DNA of 64,000 nucleotides from Lacrimispora celerecrescens (lineage in GTDB: Bacteria; Bacillota; Clostridia; Lachnospirales; Lachnospiraceae), in NCBI RefSeq assembly GCF_000732605.1, contig NZ_JPME01000010.1, positions 62,036-126,035 on the forward strand, written 5' to 3'. The notes beneath the pieces are model-generated. The model had not been told where the DNA came from and made no database searches. It worked only from the letters and a program-made list of their open reading frames with translations. Below, one piece after another: positions 26,148 through 34,019 of the stretch. A program made the position numbers and the translations under genes. How positions within the stretch are numbered: position 1 is the stretch's first letter; each line of letters opens with the position of its first letter.

Positions 26148-27008
26148 CTATTCTTTTTTGACTGGGATATAGATATCCATAACCGTATCCTGCCTATGAT
26201 GACAACGCTCATCATAGAATTCAAAATCAAATTTACTTTCATCGAAAATATACCCGCTGCCTGGGAACCAATCTTCAAATATATATTTCCATGTACCTGC
26301 AATAACCTCTGCAAACTCTTTTTGTTCCCAATCATTGCTGGTATCCACAGGATTGGTTGTAAAAACAGCGTACTCTGCATTAGGTATTTCTACTGTCAGC
26401 ATATCTTCCCCTACATTTGTAAAATCCTCCACAATCACACCCAAAAGATAGATTGCATTGCCATCCTCCGATAAAGGAACGTATAACCCCACTTCCCCAT
26501 GTTTTGCGGGATTCAAAACTTTGTACATTTTACTTTCTAAGTTTTCGCCATTATAATTGCTCCAGAAAGAAGCAATATCCTTTGTATAGGATGCTCCCGT
26601 AATATCTGTTTTAATTCCATATCCGGCCACCTTAAATGCAGGCCTTTCTACAATCGTAGGACATACACTTTTCACATCAGAATACCCGGTCTTCCTCTCC
26701 ACATACTGTGTGGGGGTATAGCCAAACGCTTTACGGAACGCTTTGGTAAAACCTCCTGATGTCTCAAACCCATAATCCACAGCAATGTCTATGACTTTCC
26801 TACCTTTAAAAAGTTCCGTGGCTGCTAAGGATAATCTGCGCGCCCTTATGTATTCCATGACAGATACACCCATACATAAATTGAAAACTCTGCAAAAATG
26901 ATAAAGAGAATACCCGGATTGACTTGCAATTTCTTCTATTGTAACGTTTTCTTTCATATGGTCTTCCATAAATTTAATACTTTTTTCTATATGTTCTCTG
27001 TAATTCAA
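26148..27008 (-). CDS. AraC-family regulator with GyrI-like effector-binding domain
   Basis: A 286-residue regulator. Two HTH motifs occupy residues 1-105: VTIEEIASQSGYSLYHFCRVF and VIDIAVDYGFETSGGFTKAFRKAFGYTPTQY. The rest is a GyrI-like (AraC_E_bind) domain, with EIPNAEYAVFTT and FPGSGYIFDESKFDFEFYDE. Similar proteins (Rob/SoxS-like, BmrR effector domain) bind varied hydrophobic drugs. The first codon is TTG at 27008 with GGGGG upstream. Likely regulates the adjacent methyltransferase. Confidence 0.9.
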   Translation of the reverse strand: MNYREHIEKSIKFMEDHMKENVTIEEIASQSGYSLYHFCRVFNLCMGVSVMEYIRARRLSLAATELFKGRKVIDIAVDYGFETSGGFTKAFRKAFGYTPTQYVERKTGYSDVKSVCPTIVERPAFKVAGYGIKTDITGASYTKDIASFWSNYNGENLESKMYKVLNPAKHGEVGLYVPLSEDGNAIYLLGVIVEDFTNVGEDMLTVEIPNAEYAVFTTNPVDTSNDWEQKEFAEVIAGTWKYIFEDWFPGSGYIFDESKFDFEFYDERCHHRQDTVMDIYIPVKKE

Positions 27009-27163
27009 TACATACCCCCATCTGATATTTCTATATTTAATAAGTTAATTATAACATTAATATTAAAATAAAATGTTCCTGCTTTGCTGAATTTTATTAG
27101 TTACTGCGTTAATAATCAAATCTGATATAAGTAGAAGTTATGTTATATATAAAAAGCATTAAG

Positions 27164-27192
27164 TTTACCAATATCAATTATCGTGTTATAAT
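27164..27192 (+). promoter_or_regulatory. Sigma-A-type promoter of the CofE-like gene
   Basis: TTTACC and TATAAT are separated by 17 bp. The transcript would start near 27199 and contain a small hairpin CCCATGA/TCATGGG (about 27212-27232) just before the AAAGGAG ribosome binding site. Confidence 0.6.
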
Positions 27193-27245
27193 AAGGTGAA
27201 TTAAATACACCCCATGAGCATTTGTCATGGGTTTAAAGGAGAGTC

Positions 27246-28442
27246 ATGCATATGGAGAGATTAATAGGTACTGTTTCAAGAGGTGTACGTGCTCCAATTA
27301 TCCGTCAGGGAGACGACATTGCAGAAATAGTAATTACAAGTGTACTTGATGCAGCAAAAAGTGAGAATTTTGAATTACGTGACCGAGATGTTGTTGCTGC
27401 AACCGAGGCCATTGTTGCCCGTGCTCAGGGAAATTATGCTACTGTTGACCAGATCGCTGCTGATATTAAAGATAAATTCGGTAATGAAACCATCGGTATT
27501 GTATTCCCTATTTTAAGCCGCAACCGTTTTTCCATTTGTCTTAAGGGTATTGCAAGAGGTGCAAAAAAGATAGTACTCATGTTAAGCTATCCTTCCGATG
27601 AGGTAGGTAATCACTTAATCGATCTCGATGCTTTAGATGAAAAAGGGATTAACCCCTGGACTGATGTTTTAACTGAGGCACGTTACCGTGAGCTTTTTGG
27701 CTTCCGTAAGCATACCTTTACCGGAGTTGATTACATTGAATACTACAAAGAGCTTATTCAAAAAGAAGGCTGTGAAGTAGAAGTTATTCTTGCAAATGAC
27801 TGCCGCACAATTTTAAATTACACCAAGCATGTTCTTAACTGCGATATTCATACCCGTTTTAGAACCAAACGCTTATTAAATGCTGCCGGAGCTGAGACTG
27901 TGTTTGGTCTTGACGATATCTTAACCGCACAGGTTAATGGCAGTGGATATAACGAAAATTATGGTTTGCTTGGAAGCAATAAAGCTACCGAAGATACGGT
28001 TAAGCTATTCCCCCGCAATTGCGAACCAATTGTTAAAAGCATTCAGGATGGACTCCTTGAAAGAACTGGAAAACATATTGAAGTCATGATTTATGGCGAC
28101 GGTGCGTTCAAAGATCCTATGGGTAAGATTTGGGAATTGGCAGATCCGGTGGTTTCTCCGGCATATACAGAAGGTCTGGAAGGCCAGCCTAATGAAGTCA
28201 AATTAAAATATCTTGCTGATAATGATTTTGCTGATTTAAGCGGTGCGGAATTAAAGGCTGCTATTTCAAACTATATTCAAAGCAAAGACAACAATTTAGT
28301 CGGCAGCATGGTTTCTCAGGGAACTACCCCTCGCCGTTTAACCGACTTAATCGGTTCTCTCTGTGACCTTACTTCCGGAAGCGGTGATAAAGGAACGCCT
28401 ATCGTATTAGTACAAGGCTACTTTGATAATTACACGAAATAA
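27246..28442 (+). CDS. CofE-like F420-0:gamma-glutamyl ligase domain protein
   Basis: A 398-residue protein matching the F420_ligase (CofE) family: a first domain with GVRAPIIRQGDDIAEIVITSVLDAAK and RDVVAATEAIVARAQGNY, then ILSRNRFSICLKGIARGAKK, and the later VMIYGDGAFKDPMGKIWELADP. CofE adds glutamates to coenzyme F420, which clostridia are not known to make, and no other F420 gene is nearby. The true reaction may be another amide ligation. Start is ATG 27246, or 27252 (spacing from AAAGGAG is 4 or 10). Single-gene transcript with its own promoter and terminator. Confidence 0.75.
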   Translation: MHMERLIGTVSRGVRAPIIRQGDDIAEIVITSVLDAAKSENFELRDRDVVAATEAIVARAQGNYATVDQIAADIKDKFGNETIGIVFPILSRNRFSICLKGIARGAKKIVLMLSYPSDEVGNHLIDLDALDEKGINPWTDVLTEARYRELFGFRKHTFTGVDYIEYYKELIQKEGCEVEVILANDCRTILNYTKHVLNCDIHTRFRTKRLLNAAGAETVFGLDDILTAQVNGSGYNENYGLLGSNKATEDTVKLFPRNCEPIVKSIQDGLLERTGKHIEVMIYGDGAFKDPMGKIWELADPVVSPAYTEGLEGQPNEVKLKYLADNDFADLSGAELKAAISNYIQSKDNNLVGSMVSQGTTPRRLTDLIGSLCDLTSGSGDKGTPIVLVQGYFDNYTK

Positions 28443-28454
28443 ATCGGATATAAT

Positions 28455-28488
28455 AAAAATGCAATGGCATTCAGCCATTGCATTTTTA
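28455..28488. terminator. Bidirectional terminator between CofE-like and Nim-like genes
   Basis: A perfect 14-bp stem AAAAATGCAATGGC/GCCATTGCATTTTT with a five-base loop supplies T-runs on both strands between convergent genes. Confidence 0.88.
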
Positions 28489-28511
28489 TTATATATTGAT
28501 GTGTAAAAAAA

Positions 28512-29000
28512 TTATTGCTGTTTCGCTCTAACATATGCCATTGCTTCCTTACCGGTTATGTGTTCAATATCAATCGCAATAATGTAAGCATGTGTGCAAC
28601 CGTCTATTTCCTTATTCTTGGCCTCTTCCGGCTGATCGCCTGAATACTTTTCCACCAGAGCCTTAAATGCTTCCACTCTCTCATCACCTTCCACAATTCT
28701 GGCTTTTCCAAAGGCGATAACACTGCGGAAGTAAGAAGTATATTCCTTACTTACAATCGTATCTTCATCAATGACAGAAAAAGATACCTTTGGATATTTC
28801 ATGACAGCATCAACCTTATGCCCGGCTTTTGCTGAATGGACATATATCTTTCCATTAAAATAAACATAGCTTAGGGGAACAGCATACGGATAATCTTCAT
28901 CACCTAAGCATGCCAATACCCCATTGGTACATCTGTCCATTACCGCTTTTGTATCTTCAGGCGATAATAATTGTTTGTTTCTTCTCATTTCTCTAAACAT
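28512..29000 (-). CDS. Pyridoxamine 5'-phosphate oxidase-like flavoprotein (Nim-like)
   Basis: A 162-residue FMN-binding split-barrel protein. It starts MFREMRRNKQLLSPEDTKAVM and contains GVLACLGDEDYPYAVPLSYVYFNGKIYVHSA, the usual opening of the NimA/B group linked to 5-nitroimidazole resistance, although most clostridial members are untested. FRSVIAFGKARIVEGDER is the second conserved strand. ATG at 29000 follows GGGAGG at 8 bp; a longer frame back to 29183 has no ribosome binding site and reads through AT-rich leader. Confidence 0.87.
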   Translation of the reverse strand: MFREMRRNKQLLSPEDTKAVMDRCTNGVLACLGDEDYPYAVPLSYVYFNGKIYVHSAKAGHKVDAVMKYPKVSFSVIDEDTIVSKEYTSYFRSVIAFGKARIVEGDERVEAFKALVEKYSGDQPEEAKNKEIDGCTHAYIIAIDIEHITGKEAMAYVRAKQQ

Positions 29001-29209
29001 CTCGTATTCCTCCCTTTTCAATAATCCATTTATTTTTTTGAACTTCTCATTACTTAGAAAACAATTATGCTCTTTCCATCCTTTTGCTCGTCTGGAACTT
29101 GTTTTCCAAACTAACTCAATTATAAATGATTTATGGAGGAAAGTGAAGTTTATATAATGAGTAACATTAATTGCGCAATACAATATATTATGAAAGGATG
29201 TGTTTTAAT

Positions 29210-29371
29210 ATGGCATATGGTTATGACCATAACCATGAAGAAATCGTTTGTAAATCTTTAATATTCAATGCAGGAAATATGAATGATGCAAATACCACTG
29301 GACCTATCAGAGCTAATGGAGTAATCAGAATCGATATTCCGGTTCAAAACTCGCCGGGTAACCAGCATTGA
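29210..29371 (+). CDS. Small hypothetical protein (53 residues)
   Basis: A short ORF starting MAYGYDHNHEEIVCKSLIF and ending in a hydrophilic Asn/Pro-rich tail. There is no membrane segment, no signal peptide and a single Cys. AAAGGA lies 12 bp before the ATG, which is long, and a TATAAT-like element lies near 29150. I do not recognise the family. It diverges from the Nim-like gene and faces the terminator shared with the nitroreductase gene. It may be a real small protein, since its codon use resembles its neighbours. Confidence 0.5.
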   Translation: MAYGYDHNHEEIVCKSLIFNAGNMNDANTTGPIRANGVIRIDIPVQNSPGNQH

Positions 29372-29395
29372 ATTTAGATATTTAAGCTGTTAATC

Positions 29396-29434
29396 ATAAA
29401 AAAGCCGCTGACCGGTAGGTTTTGATCAGCGGCT
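29396..29434 (-). terminator. Rho-independent terminator of the MarR-nitroreductase operon
   Basis: AGCCGCTGA pairs with TCAGCGGCT. On the minus strand the stem is followed by TTTTTTAT, directly after the second nitroreductase gene. On the plus strand it may also end the 53-residue ORF transcript. Confidence 0.8.
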
Positions 29435-29442
29435 CCATATTA

Positions 29443-30282
29443 TTAATTTGCAATCCAGGAAAAAATGTACTGCACCTGATCCGTACTTTGAATTTCGGGT
29501 TCTACCAGCTTTTGAAACTTTCCAGGTAATCCTTTTTCCAATGCGGCCAGATGGAAATGGCAGGCAGCGATTCCTATATCGACCCTTTGAAGATCAATTT
29601 TCTCGTTGTCCTTTTTTAATGTTCTTGTCAGATAAAAATGATACGCGTCTTTATCCTGCACAATTCTCCATGGCTGCTTATTAACGGCGGAAGGAGCCAG
29701 GCGTACCATTTCCAGCGGAAAAGCAAAGTCCCCTGCCTCAACTTTCGTCAAGGGTTGTGAGAACTCCTGCTTAAAAAACAATTCGTTCCATTCTTTTCTT
29801 TGTCCTGACTTTGCTACCCACCTCATCACGGATTCCAGCGTCCTTTTTTTACCTGTTGGATAACCAACGGGGGAAATGCAGGGGAAAAGGTCTCCCTCTT
29901 TTAGGTTCATGGCTGCAGCAAAACCACTCCGGTTAAAAGTCCCGCCAAGCCAACATGTGCCAAGCCCAAGGGATGTAGCGTACAATATCAAATTTTCAAA
30001 CGAATAGCCCAATGCCTCCAAAGCCAGTTCTTTGTCTGCTGCCGAAGCACCGATATAATTCTCAGCACCCTTAATGACCCCATAGGTTCCCAGCTTTTCT
30101 CCATCGGCTGATGCCGTCTTTTCCAGCAGACGAAAGGTAACATCTATGGAAAATGGGTTGGTTAAGTTATCAATATAAGTGTTTAGTTGATCCTTTTCAT
30201 TGGTTGAAAGACCACGGTTCTCATATGTCCGGACACTGCTGCGATCCATAACTGTTTTTTCAACAGGGAAATCCACGTTCAT
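29443..30282 (-). CDS. Nitroreductase-family protein, TM1586-like
   Basis: A 279-residue flavoprotein-type nitroreductase of the larger TM1586-like branch (MNVDFPVEKTVMDRSSVRTYENR at the start, GYSFENLILYATSLGLGTCWLGGTFNRSGF in the middle, and RLAPSAVNKQPWRIV late). Two nitroreductase-like halves fold into one chain. FMN binding and NAD(P)H-dependent reduction are expected but the substrate is unknown. ATG at 30282 follows AGGAGG. Last gene of the MarR-nitroreductase operon. Confidence 0.88.
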   Translation of the reverse strand: MNVDFPVEKTVMDRSSVRTYENRGLSTNEKDQLNTYIDNLTNPFSIDVTFRLLEKTASADGEKLGTYGVIKGAENYIGASAADKELALEALGYSFENLILYATSLGLGTCWLGGTFNRSGFAAAMNLKEGDLFPCISPVGYPTGKKRTLESVMRWVAKSGQRKEWNELFFKQEFSQPLTKVEAGDFAFPLEMVRLAPSAVNKQPWRIVQDKDAYHFYLTRTLKKDNEKIDLQRVDIGIAACHFHLAALEKGLPGKFQKLVEPEIQSTDQVQYIFSWIAN

Positions 30283-30320
30283 ATTTTACTGCTCCTCCTT
30301 AGCTTAACGTCCTTTTCCAT

Positions 30321-30827
30321 TTAGTTCCAAGTTTCGTAATGCACTCGATCCGCCTGATAACGGTCAATGAATTGATTTTTCTGCCCATCCGGGTAGCCTA
30401 CGGAAATCAGTGCAAAGGGCCGGATATGATCCGGAAGTCCAAACAAACGGCTCACATTTTCTGTAACAACATTCGATGTAGCAACGCCAAGCCATACACC
30501 GCCAAGACCCAAATGAACGGCTTCTAAAAGCATGTTCTGTGCCGCAGCGCTCATGTCCTGTTCCCATCCGGTCGGTACAGTCAGATCTTTATCATTAGCC
30601 AGTAAAACAAAGGTTACAGCGGAATTCGCAGCCAGCTTTGCATAAGGTGAGGTTTCAGCAATTTGAGCCAATCGCTCCTTATCCTGTACCACAATGAATT
30701 CCCACGGCTGCTGGTTGGCAGCCGATGGAGCTTGCATGGCTGCCCGGAGCAGCTTATCAATCTTTTCAGGTTCTACCTCCTGGGCTTTAAATTTGCGAAT
30801 GCTTCTTCTGATAAATATTTCTTCCAT
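30321..30827 (-). CDS. Nitroreductase family protein
   Basis: A 168-residue FMN-dependent nitroreductase: EEIFIRRSIRKFKAQEVEPEKIDKLLRAAMQAPSAANQQPWEF is the FMN-phosphate and isoalloxazine contact region, and HLGLGGVWLGVA is the second FMN segment. It could reduce nitroaromatics, quinones or enoates with NAD(P)H. ATG 30827 is chosen because AGGAGG lies eight bases ahead, whereas the ATG at 30833 is too close. It lies 17 bp after the MarR gene. Confidence 0.92.
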   Translation of the reverse strand: MEEIFIRRSIRKFKAQEVEPEKIDKLLRAAMQAPSAANQQPWEFIVVQDKERLAQIAETSPYAKLAANSAVTFVLLANDKDLTVPTGWEQDMSAAAQNMLLEAVHLGLGGVWLGVATSNVVTENVSRLFGLPDHIRPFALISVGYPDGQKNQFIDRYQADRVHYETWN

Positions 30828-30844
30828 AGACATGACCTCCTGAA

Positions 30845-31312
30845 TTATATTTTCTTATCTGATTTTCTATTATCCAGACTTTTAAGCAGCTTGTTGCTGA
30901 TCTCTAAAAATCTACGGGTTTCTTCTTCTGTCAATACATCCTTGTACTTATCCTGAAGCTGATTCCATGCTGCTATAATTTCACTTTGCATAGCCAAGCC
31001 TTCTGGTGTGGTGCAAAGATATACATTCTTTCCTTCCGCCTTTTTCGCAATAAACCCTTTTCGCTCAAGCCTCTCAAGCAAACGGGTTATGGTAGATGGT
31101 GTTAAATGCAGTATTTCACCAATTTCCTTCTGTTGTATACCGCCTGTTAGATTTACATGATACAGGAGTATTGCATGACTGGGTGAAAAACCTGTTTTAC
31201 GGAACGCTTCATCCGCTATTTTACCGAATTCCCTGGCGAGTTTTGTAGAAGTAAAAAACAGGCAGCCATTAAGCTTACATTCCTGATCGTCTGATTCATA
31301 ATTACAACTCAA
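30845..31312 (-). CDS. MarR-family regulator with N-terminal cysteines
   Basis: A 155-residue regulator: LTGGIQQKEIGEILHLTPSTITRLLERLERKGFIAKKAEGKN is the winged HTH. The N-terminal part carries three cysteines in LSCNYESDDQECKLNGCLFF, a pattern often kept in this clostridial MarR branch and suited to redox or electrophile sensing (inference). The start is TTG 31312, seven bases after AAAGGAGGG; a start at 31369 has no such site. The promoter lies directly upstream with an inverted repeat over its -10 end, so autoregulation and control of the two nitroreductases is likely. Confidence 0.9.
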   Translation of the reverse strand: MSCNYESDDQECKLNGCLFFTSTKLAREFGKIADEAFRKTGFSPSHAILLYHVNLTGGIQQKEIGEILHLTPSTITRLLERLERKGFIAKKAEGKNVYLCTTPEGLAMQSEIIAAWNQLQDKYKDVLTEEETRRFLEISNKLLKSLDNRKSDKKI

Positions 31313-31328
31313 GATATTCCCTCCTTTG

Positions 31329-31342
31329 TTTGTACATACAAA
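31329..31342 (-). promoter_or_regulatory. Putative MarR operator
   Basis: The inverted repeat TTTGTA-CA-TACAAA directly follows and touches the -10 element of the MarR operon promoter, near the expected transcription start. Binding there would block transcription of the regulator and both nitroreductases. Confidence 0.55.
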
Positions 31343-31369
31343 TATAACATTTCCGTATTTTGCTGTCAA
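31341..31369 (-). promoter_or_regulatory. Sigma-A promoter of the MarR-nitroreductase operon
   Basis: On the minus strand TTGACA and TATATT are separated by exactly 17 bp, a near-consensus promoter. The transcript would begin about 31335, close to the MarR ribosome binding site. Confidence 0.75.
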
Positions 31370-31397
31370 GTAAGATTATAGTGGTTATATCTTCTGT

Positions 31398-31431
31398 AAA
31401 AAAATTAGGGCGTGAGTGTATTCCGCCCTAA
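31398..31431 (-). terminator. Rho-independent terminator after the RsgA-RNHCP gene
   Basis: TTAGGGCG pairs with CGCCCTAA and is followed on the minus strand by seven T. It lies 35 bp after the GTPase gene stop. Confidence 0.85.
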
Positions 31432-31465
31432 TAACTATGGTATTTATATATATTGTTTTATAAAA

Positions 31466-32749
31466 TCATTGTGCGAATATTTCGTCCAATTTATTGAGCG
31501 GAAAAGGTGTCATAGCCAAAGGTTTCACTGCGATGGACATGAGCAGGGCCGGATTGTCATCTGCTGCGATCCGATTTGAACTTAGGGTTCCGCACATTCG
31601 GCATCTGTGAATAATCGCCCATTCACCACCCTTGCGCACCCAGACACTGACCGGCTCCATAATTCCCTGGCATAGGGAGGCCCGGTCGCCCGGATCATTG
31701 TCTACATGAACACTGGACAGGCACTTGGGACAATGGTTGCGGTGCCGGCTCCCGGCACCTTCCGGCACCACAAGCGACCCACAGACTTTGCAAGTGAAGC
31801 TTTCTGCGCAGGCAGAATGCCTATAATCCATTTTAGGTACATTACCAGAAACAGTTTTGGTGTCTCCCATTTTCTGATAAGCATCATATCGTTCTCTTTT
31901 AAGCTTCTTCACTCGAAGCGCCTCAAGAACCTGGCAGCCATCTTCATGGACATGGGTACAGTTCCGGAAATAGCATCCTTCAATCAATTGTGTTATTTCC
32001 GGAAATACTGCGTTTCGTTCCTCCTCGGTGATTTGCTGCAGGGCAAAATCCCGGAAGCCTGGTGTATCGATCCATAAGGTCCCTCTGGAGCCTACCTGCA
32101 AAGTACTGGTATGTGTGCTAGGCGTCGTACAGCAGCAATCTTCTTTTTCTAATCGTTCGTTTAAACTCCCACGAATTAAAGATGTTTTGCCGCAAGACCT
32201 GTCACCGACGACAACAACCGTTTTTCCCTCAACTATTTTAATTAGATTCTCTTGCTTTTCACGGGCAGAACCTTTAAATACAAAGTCAACAGTATTTTGA
32301 TATAGGGCCAGTTTGCCTTCTAACAGAGCCTGAGCTCTCTCCCCAATCATATCCCATTTGCTGATAAATACACCGGCTTGAATTCCTGCCCGTTTGGCGG
32401 CAATGATCGCCGCTTCCAGGTAACCTGCCTGATTGAGCAGATAATCAGCAGTCACGATTGCCAAAAGACAGTGAGCATTCGCCGCTACCAGTACTTTTTC
32501 CTCTTTGGAGCGGCGATTTCCCCTATATAAGGCGGTTTTTCTCGTCAGAATATGAATCAGTTTATATTGATCCTTTCCTGCAAGCCCTACTTCAACCTGA
32601 TCCCCGACGATCAGAGTATTTTTATTCGAGATCATAGAACCGGGAAGCAGGCAAGTAATGATTTCACCTTCTGATAATATTTGGACTTGTTTATTCATGA
32701 CATTTACAACAGTAGCCTGAAAAACTTCTGTTTCCTTTTTCTTCTTCAC
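31466..32749 (-). CDS. RsgA-like circularly permuted GTPase fused to an RNHCP zinc domain
   Basis: A 427-residue fusion. Residues 1-72 form the OB-fold part. The GTPase has the permuted order: G4 SKWD (130-133), then Walker A GDRSCGKTS (182-190), then DTPGF (228-232). The RsgA zinc knuckle follows as Cys259, Cys264, His266, Cys272. RsgA releases late-assembly factors from the 30S subunit. From about 310 a second zinc domain matches RNHCP: CKVC (320-323), RNHCPKC (337-343), a PGDRAS core, GIMEPVSVWVR, and HRCRMCG (381-387). The Walker A Cys and the SKWD in place of NKxD suggest a divergent paralogue. Start is GTG with AGGAGG eight bases ahead. Confidence 0.85.
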   Translation of the reverse strand: MKKKKETEVFQATVVNVMNKQVQILSEGEIITCLLPGSMISNKNTLIVGDQVEVGLAGKDQYKLIHILTRKTALYRGNRRSKEEKVLVAANAHCLLAIVTADYLLNQAGYLEAAIIAAKRAGIQAGVFISKWDMIGERAQALLEGKLALYQNTVDFVFKGSAREKQENLIKIVEGKTVVVVGDRSCGKTSLIRGSLNERLEKEDCCCTTPSTHTSTLQVGSRGTLWIDTPGFRDFALQQITEEERNAVFPEITQLIEGCYFRNCTHVHEDGCQVLEALRVKKLKRERYDAYQKMGDTKTVSGNVPKMDYRHSACAESFTCKVCGSLVVPEGAGSRHRNHCPKCLSSVHVDNDPGDRASLCQGIMEPVSVWVRKGGEWAIIHRCRMCGTLSSNRIAADDNPALLMSIAVKPLAMTPFPLNKLDEIFAQ

Positions 32750-32859
32750 CTTCGTTTCCTCCTGATATGGGCAAGCTTTTGAGGATGCACTTGCCCTTTT
32801 CAGGTAATATTATAGGTTCTATTTGGGAATAGCCGCAACCGAATTGACGTTTCAGAAGC

Positions 32860-32893
32860 AAAGAAGCACCATGCAGCTTCATGGCGCTTCTTT
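32860..32893 (-). terminator. Hairpin after the CD3324-family gene
   Basis: The 14-base arm AAAGAAGCACCATG pairs with CATGGCGCTTCTTT (one mismatch). It directly follows the CD3324 stop. The minus-strand tail CTTTGCTTCTG is only moderately T-rich. Confidence 0.6.
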
Positions 32894-32895
32894 GT

Positions 32896-33174
32896 TTACT
32901 GGTTATCCAGCTTAATTTTTGCAATGATTTTTTGTATACTCTTCGGTGATAAATAGTAAGTTTTCGAAAGATGGTCAATCGATATTCCATCTGTATATTT
33001 TTCGTAAATCTCCATGTTTCTGCAAAGAATCAGTTCTTTGCTTTTAGTATTTTCTCCCCAGGTCTTACGATTAATTTCTTTTCTTGGGACGTAAATATAT
33101 TCACCGTCAATATAATTTTGTATTAAGTCTATAATTTCTTTAGGCAGCACATCGGCTGCTTTGATATAGCTCAT
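32896..33174 (-). CDS. CD3324 family protein (Mor-like HTH)
   Basis: A 92-residue protein matching the CD3324 family: MSYIKAADVLPKEIIDLIQNYIDGEYIYVPRK, and a C-terminal HTH region YEKYTDGISIDHLSKTYYLSPKSIQKII. The fold is Mor/Middle-operon-regulator-like, so DNA binding is likely. Its targets are unknown. ATG at 33174 follows AGGAGG. A hairpin lies in its leader at 33208-33257. Confidence 0.85.
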   Translation of the reverse strand: MSYIKAADVLPKEIIDLIQNYIDGEYIYVPRKEINRKTWGENTKSKELILCRNMEIYEKYTDGISIDHLSKTYYLSPKSIQKIIAKIKLDNQ

Positions 33175-33207
33175 TATGCTCCTCCTAATCCATGTTTTCA
33201 GGACTGA

Positions 33208-33268
33208 GCAAAGGCTATACAAGTATCAATTTTCTGATGCTATGCGATAGCCTTTGCTATGCATAGCA
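33208..33268. repeat. Inverted repeat in the leader of the CD3324 gene
   Basis: GCAAAGGCTAT and ATAGCCTTTGC are perfect complements 28 bases apart, and the palindrome TGCTATGCATAGCA overlaps the right arm. There is no T-run. It lies 34 bp upstream of the CD3324 start codon and after the GNAT stop codon, so it could be a protein-binding site or an mRNA structure. Confidence 0.45.
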
Positions 33269-33317
33269 AGCCGAACTAAATTTCATAAAATGCTTCCCCC
33301 CTTCGTAAAGGTTATCT

Positions 33318-33764
33318 TTAAACGTCACTAATTCTTGCTTCAAGCGACTCCCATACCATTGTGAACTCGCTTTCTTTTGTTTCCTCCTCAATTTGTTCCG
33401 TTAAGATCTTGAATCCTTCTCTTAAATAGAACGTTACTGCCCGCTCATTTCTCTTATAAACATTTAAAAGAAGTCTATTATGCCTCTCTTTGGCATAGTG
33501 GAGCAGCTGCCTGCCGATTCCTTTGGATTGGTATTCTGAATCAACAAAGATTCCCTCAATGTAATCTTCGTTAAGTCCAAGAAATCCTTGAATCTGACCA
33601 CTTAAACTATACACATAGACAGACGCCTGGGGCAGAATTTCATTGACTGTGGCATAGCTGTTTACCCAATAGCTGCTGTCAATAAAATGGTGAGCCGTAA
33701 TATTAGCATTAAGCCATATCTTCATAATTTGCTCGATATCGGTACTTTTAAAGTCTCGGATCAT
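33318..33764 (-). CDS. GNAT family N-acetyltransferase
   Basis: A 148-residue acetyltransferase (MIRDFKSTDIEQIMKIWLNANITAHHFI at the start). The CoA motif is IEGIFVDSEYQSKGIGRQLLHYAK and the next region is LLNVYKRNERAVTFYLREGF. The I-x-x-W-x-x-x-N-I-x-A-H-x-F-I opening is shared with the YiaC/PhnO-like N-acetyltransferase group. Substrate unknown. ATG at 33764 follows GGAG. Confidence 0.9.
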   Translation of the reverse strand: MIRDFKSTDIEQIMKIWLNANITAHHFIDSSYWVNSYATVNEILPQASVYVYSLSGQIQGFLGLNEDYIEGIFVDSEYQSKGIGRQLLHYAKERHNRLLLNVYKRNERAVTFYLREGFKILTEQIEEETKESEFTMVWESLEARISDV

Positions 33765-33824
33765 AATGCAATCTTTCTCCTTTTAATTAAAAATCAATTG
33801 TTTCAATTACGTTTATTCTGGACA

Positions 33825-33862
33825 ATAAAAAAACAGATAACTCTGCCACTTAGAGTTGTCTG
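33825..33862 (-). terminator. Rho-independent terminator
   Basis: On the minus strand CAGACAACTCT pairs with AGAGTTATCTG (one wobble) and is followed by seven T. It would end transcripts from the PadR-flavodoxin-methyltransferase side, about 380 bp after the methyltransferase stop, so the operon may have a long 3' end or an extra transcript. Confidence 0.75.
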
Positions 33863-33956
33863 CTTACTTATAATACATTAACAGAAAGAAACCTGCTCTT
33901 CCGGTTTCTCACGTTATTGTGACAGCCACCAAATGAACTTACATGTAAGTCCACCT

Positions 33957-34019
33957 GGCTCATTGCCTGCGTAAATAAAACCTATAATTTGCTTAATCAA
34001 ATTACAGGCAGCCTGAGCC
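33957..34019. repeat. Three-level inverted repeat (63 bp)
   Basis: Nested complementary segments: GGCTCA with TGAGCC (outer), GCCTG with CAGGC (middle), and TAATTTG with CAAATTA (inner, six-base loop). The left side has about 15 extra unpaired bases. No T-run follows. It could be a small structured RNA or the remains of a mobile-element end. Confidence 0.45.
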
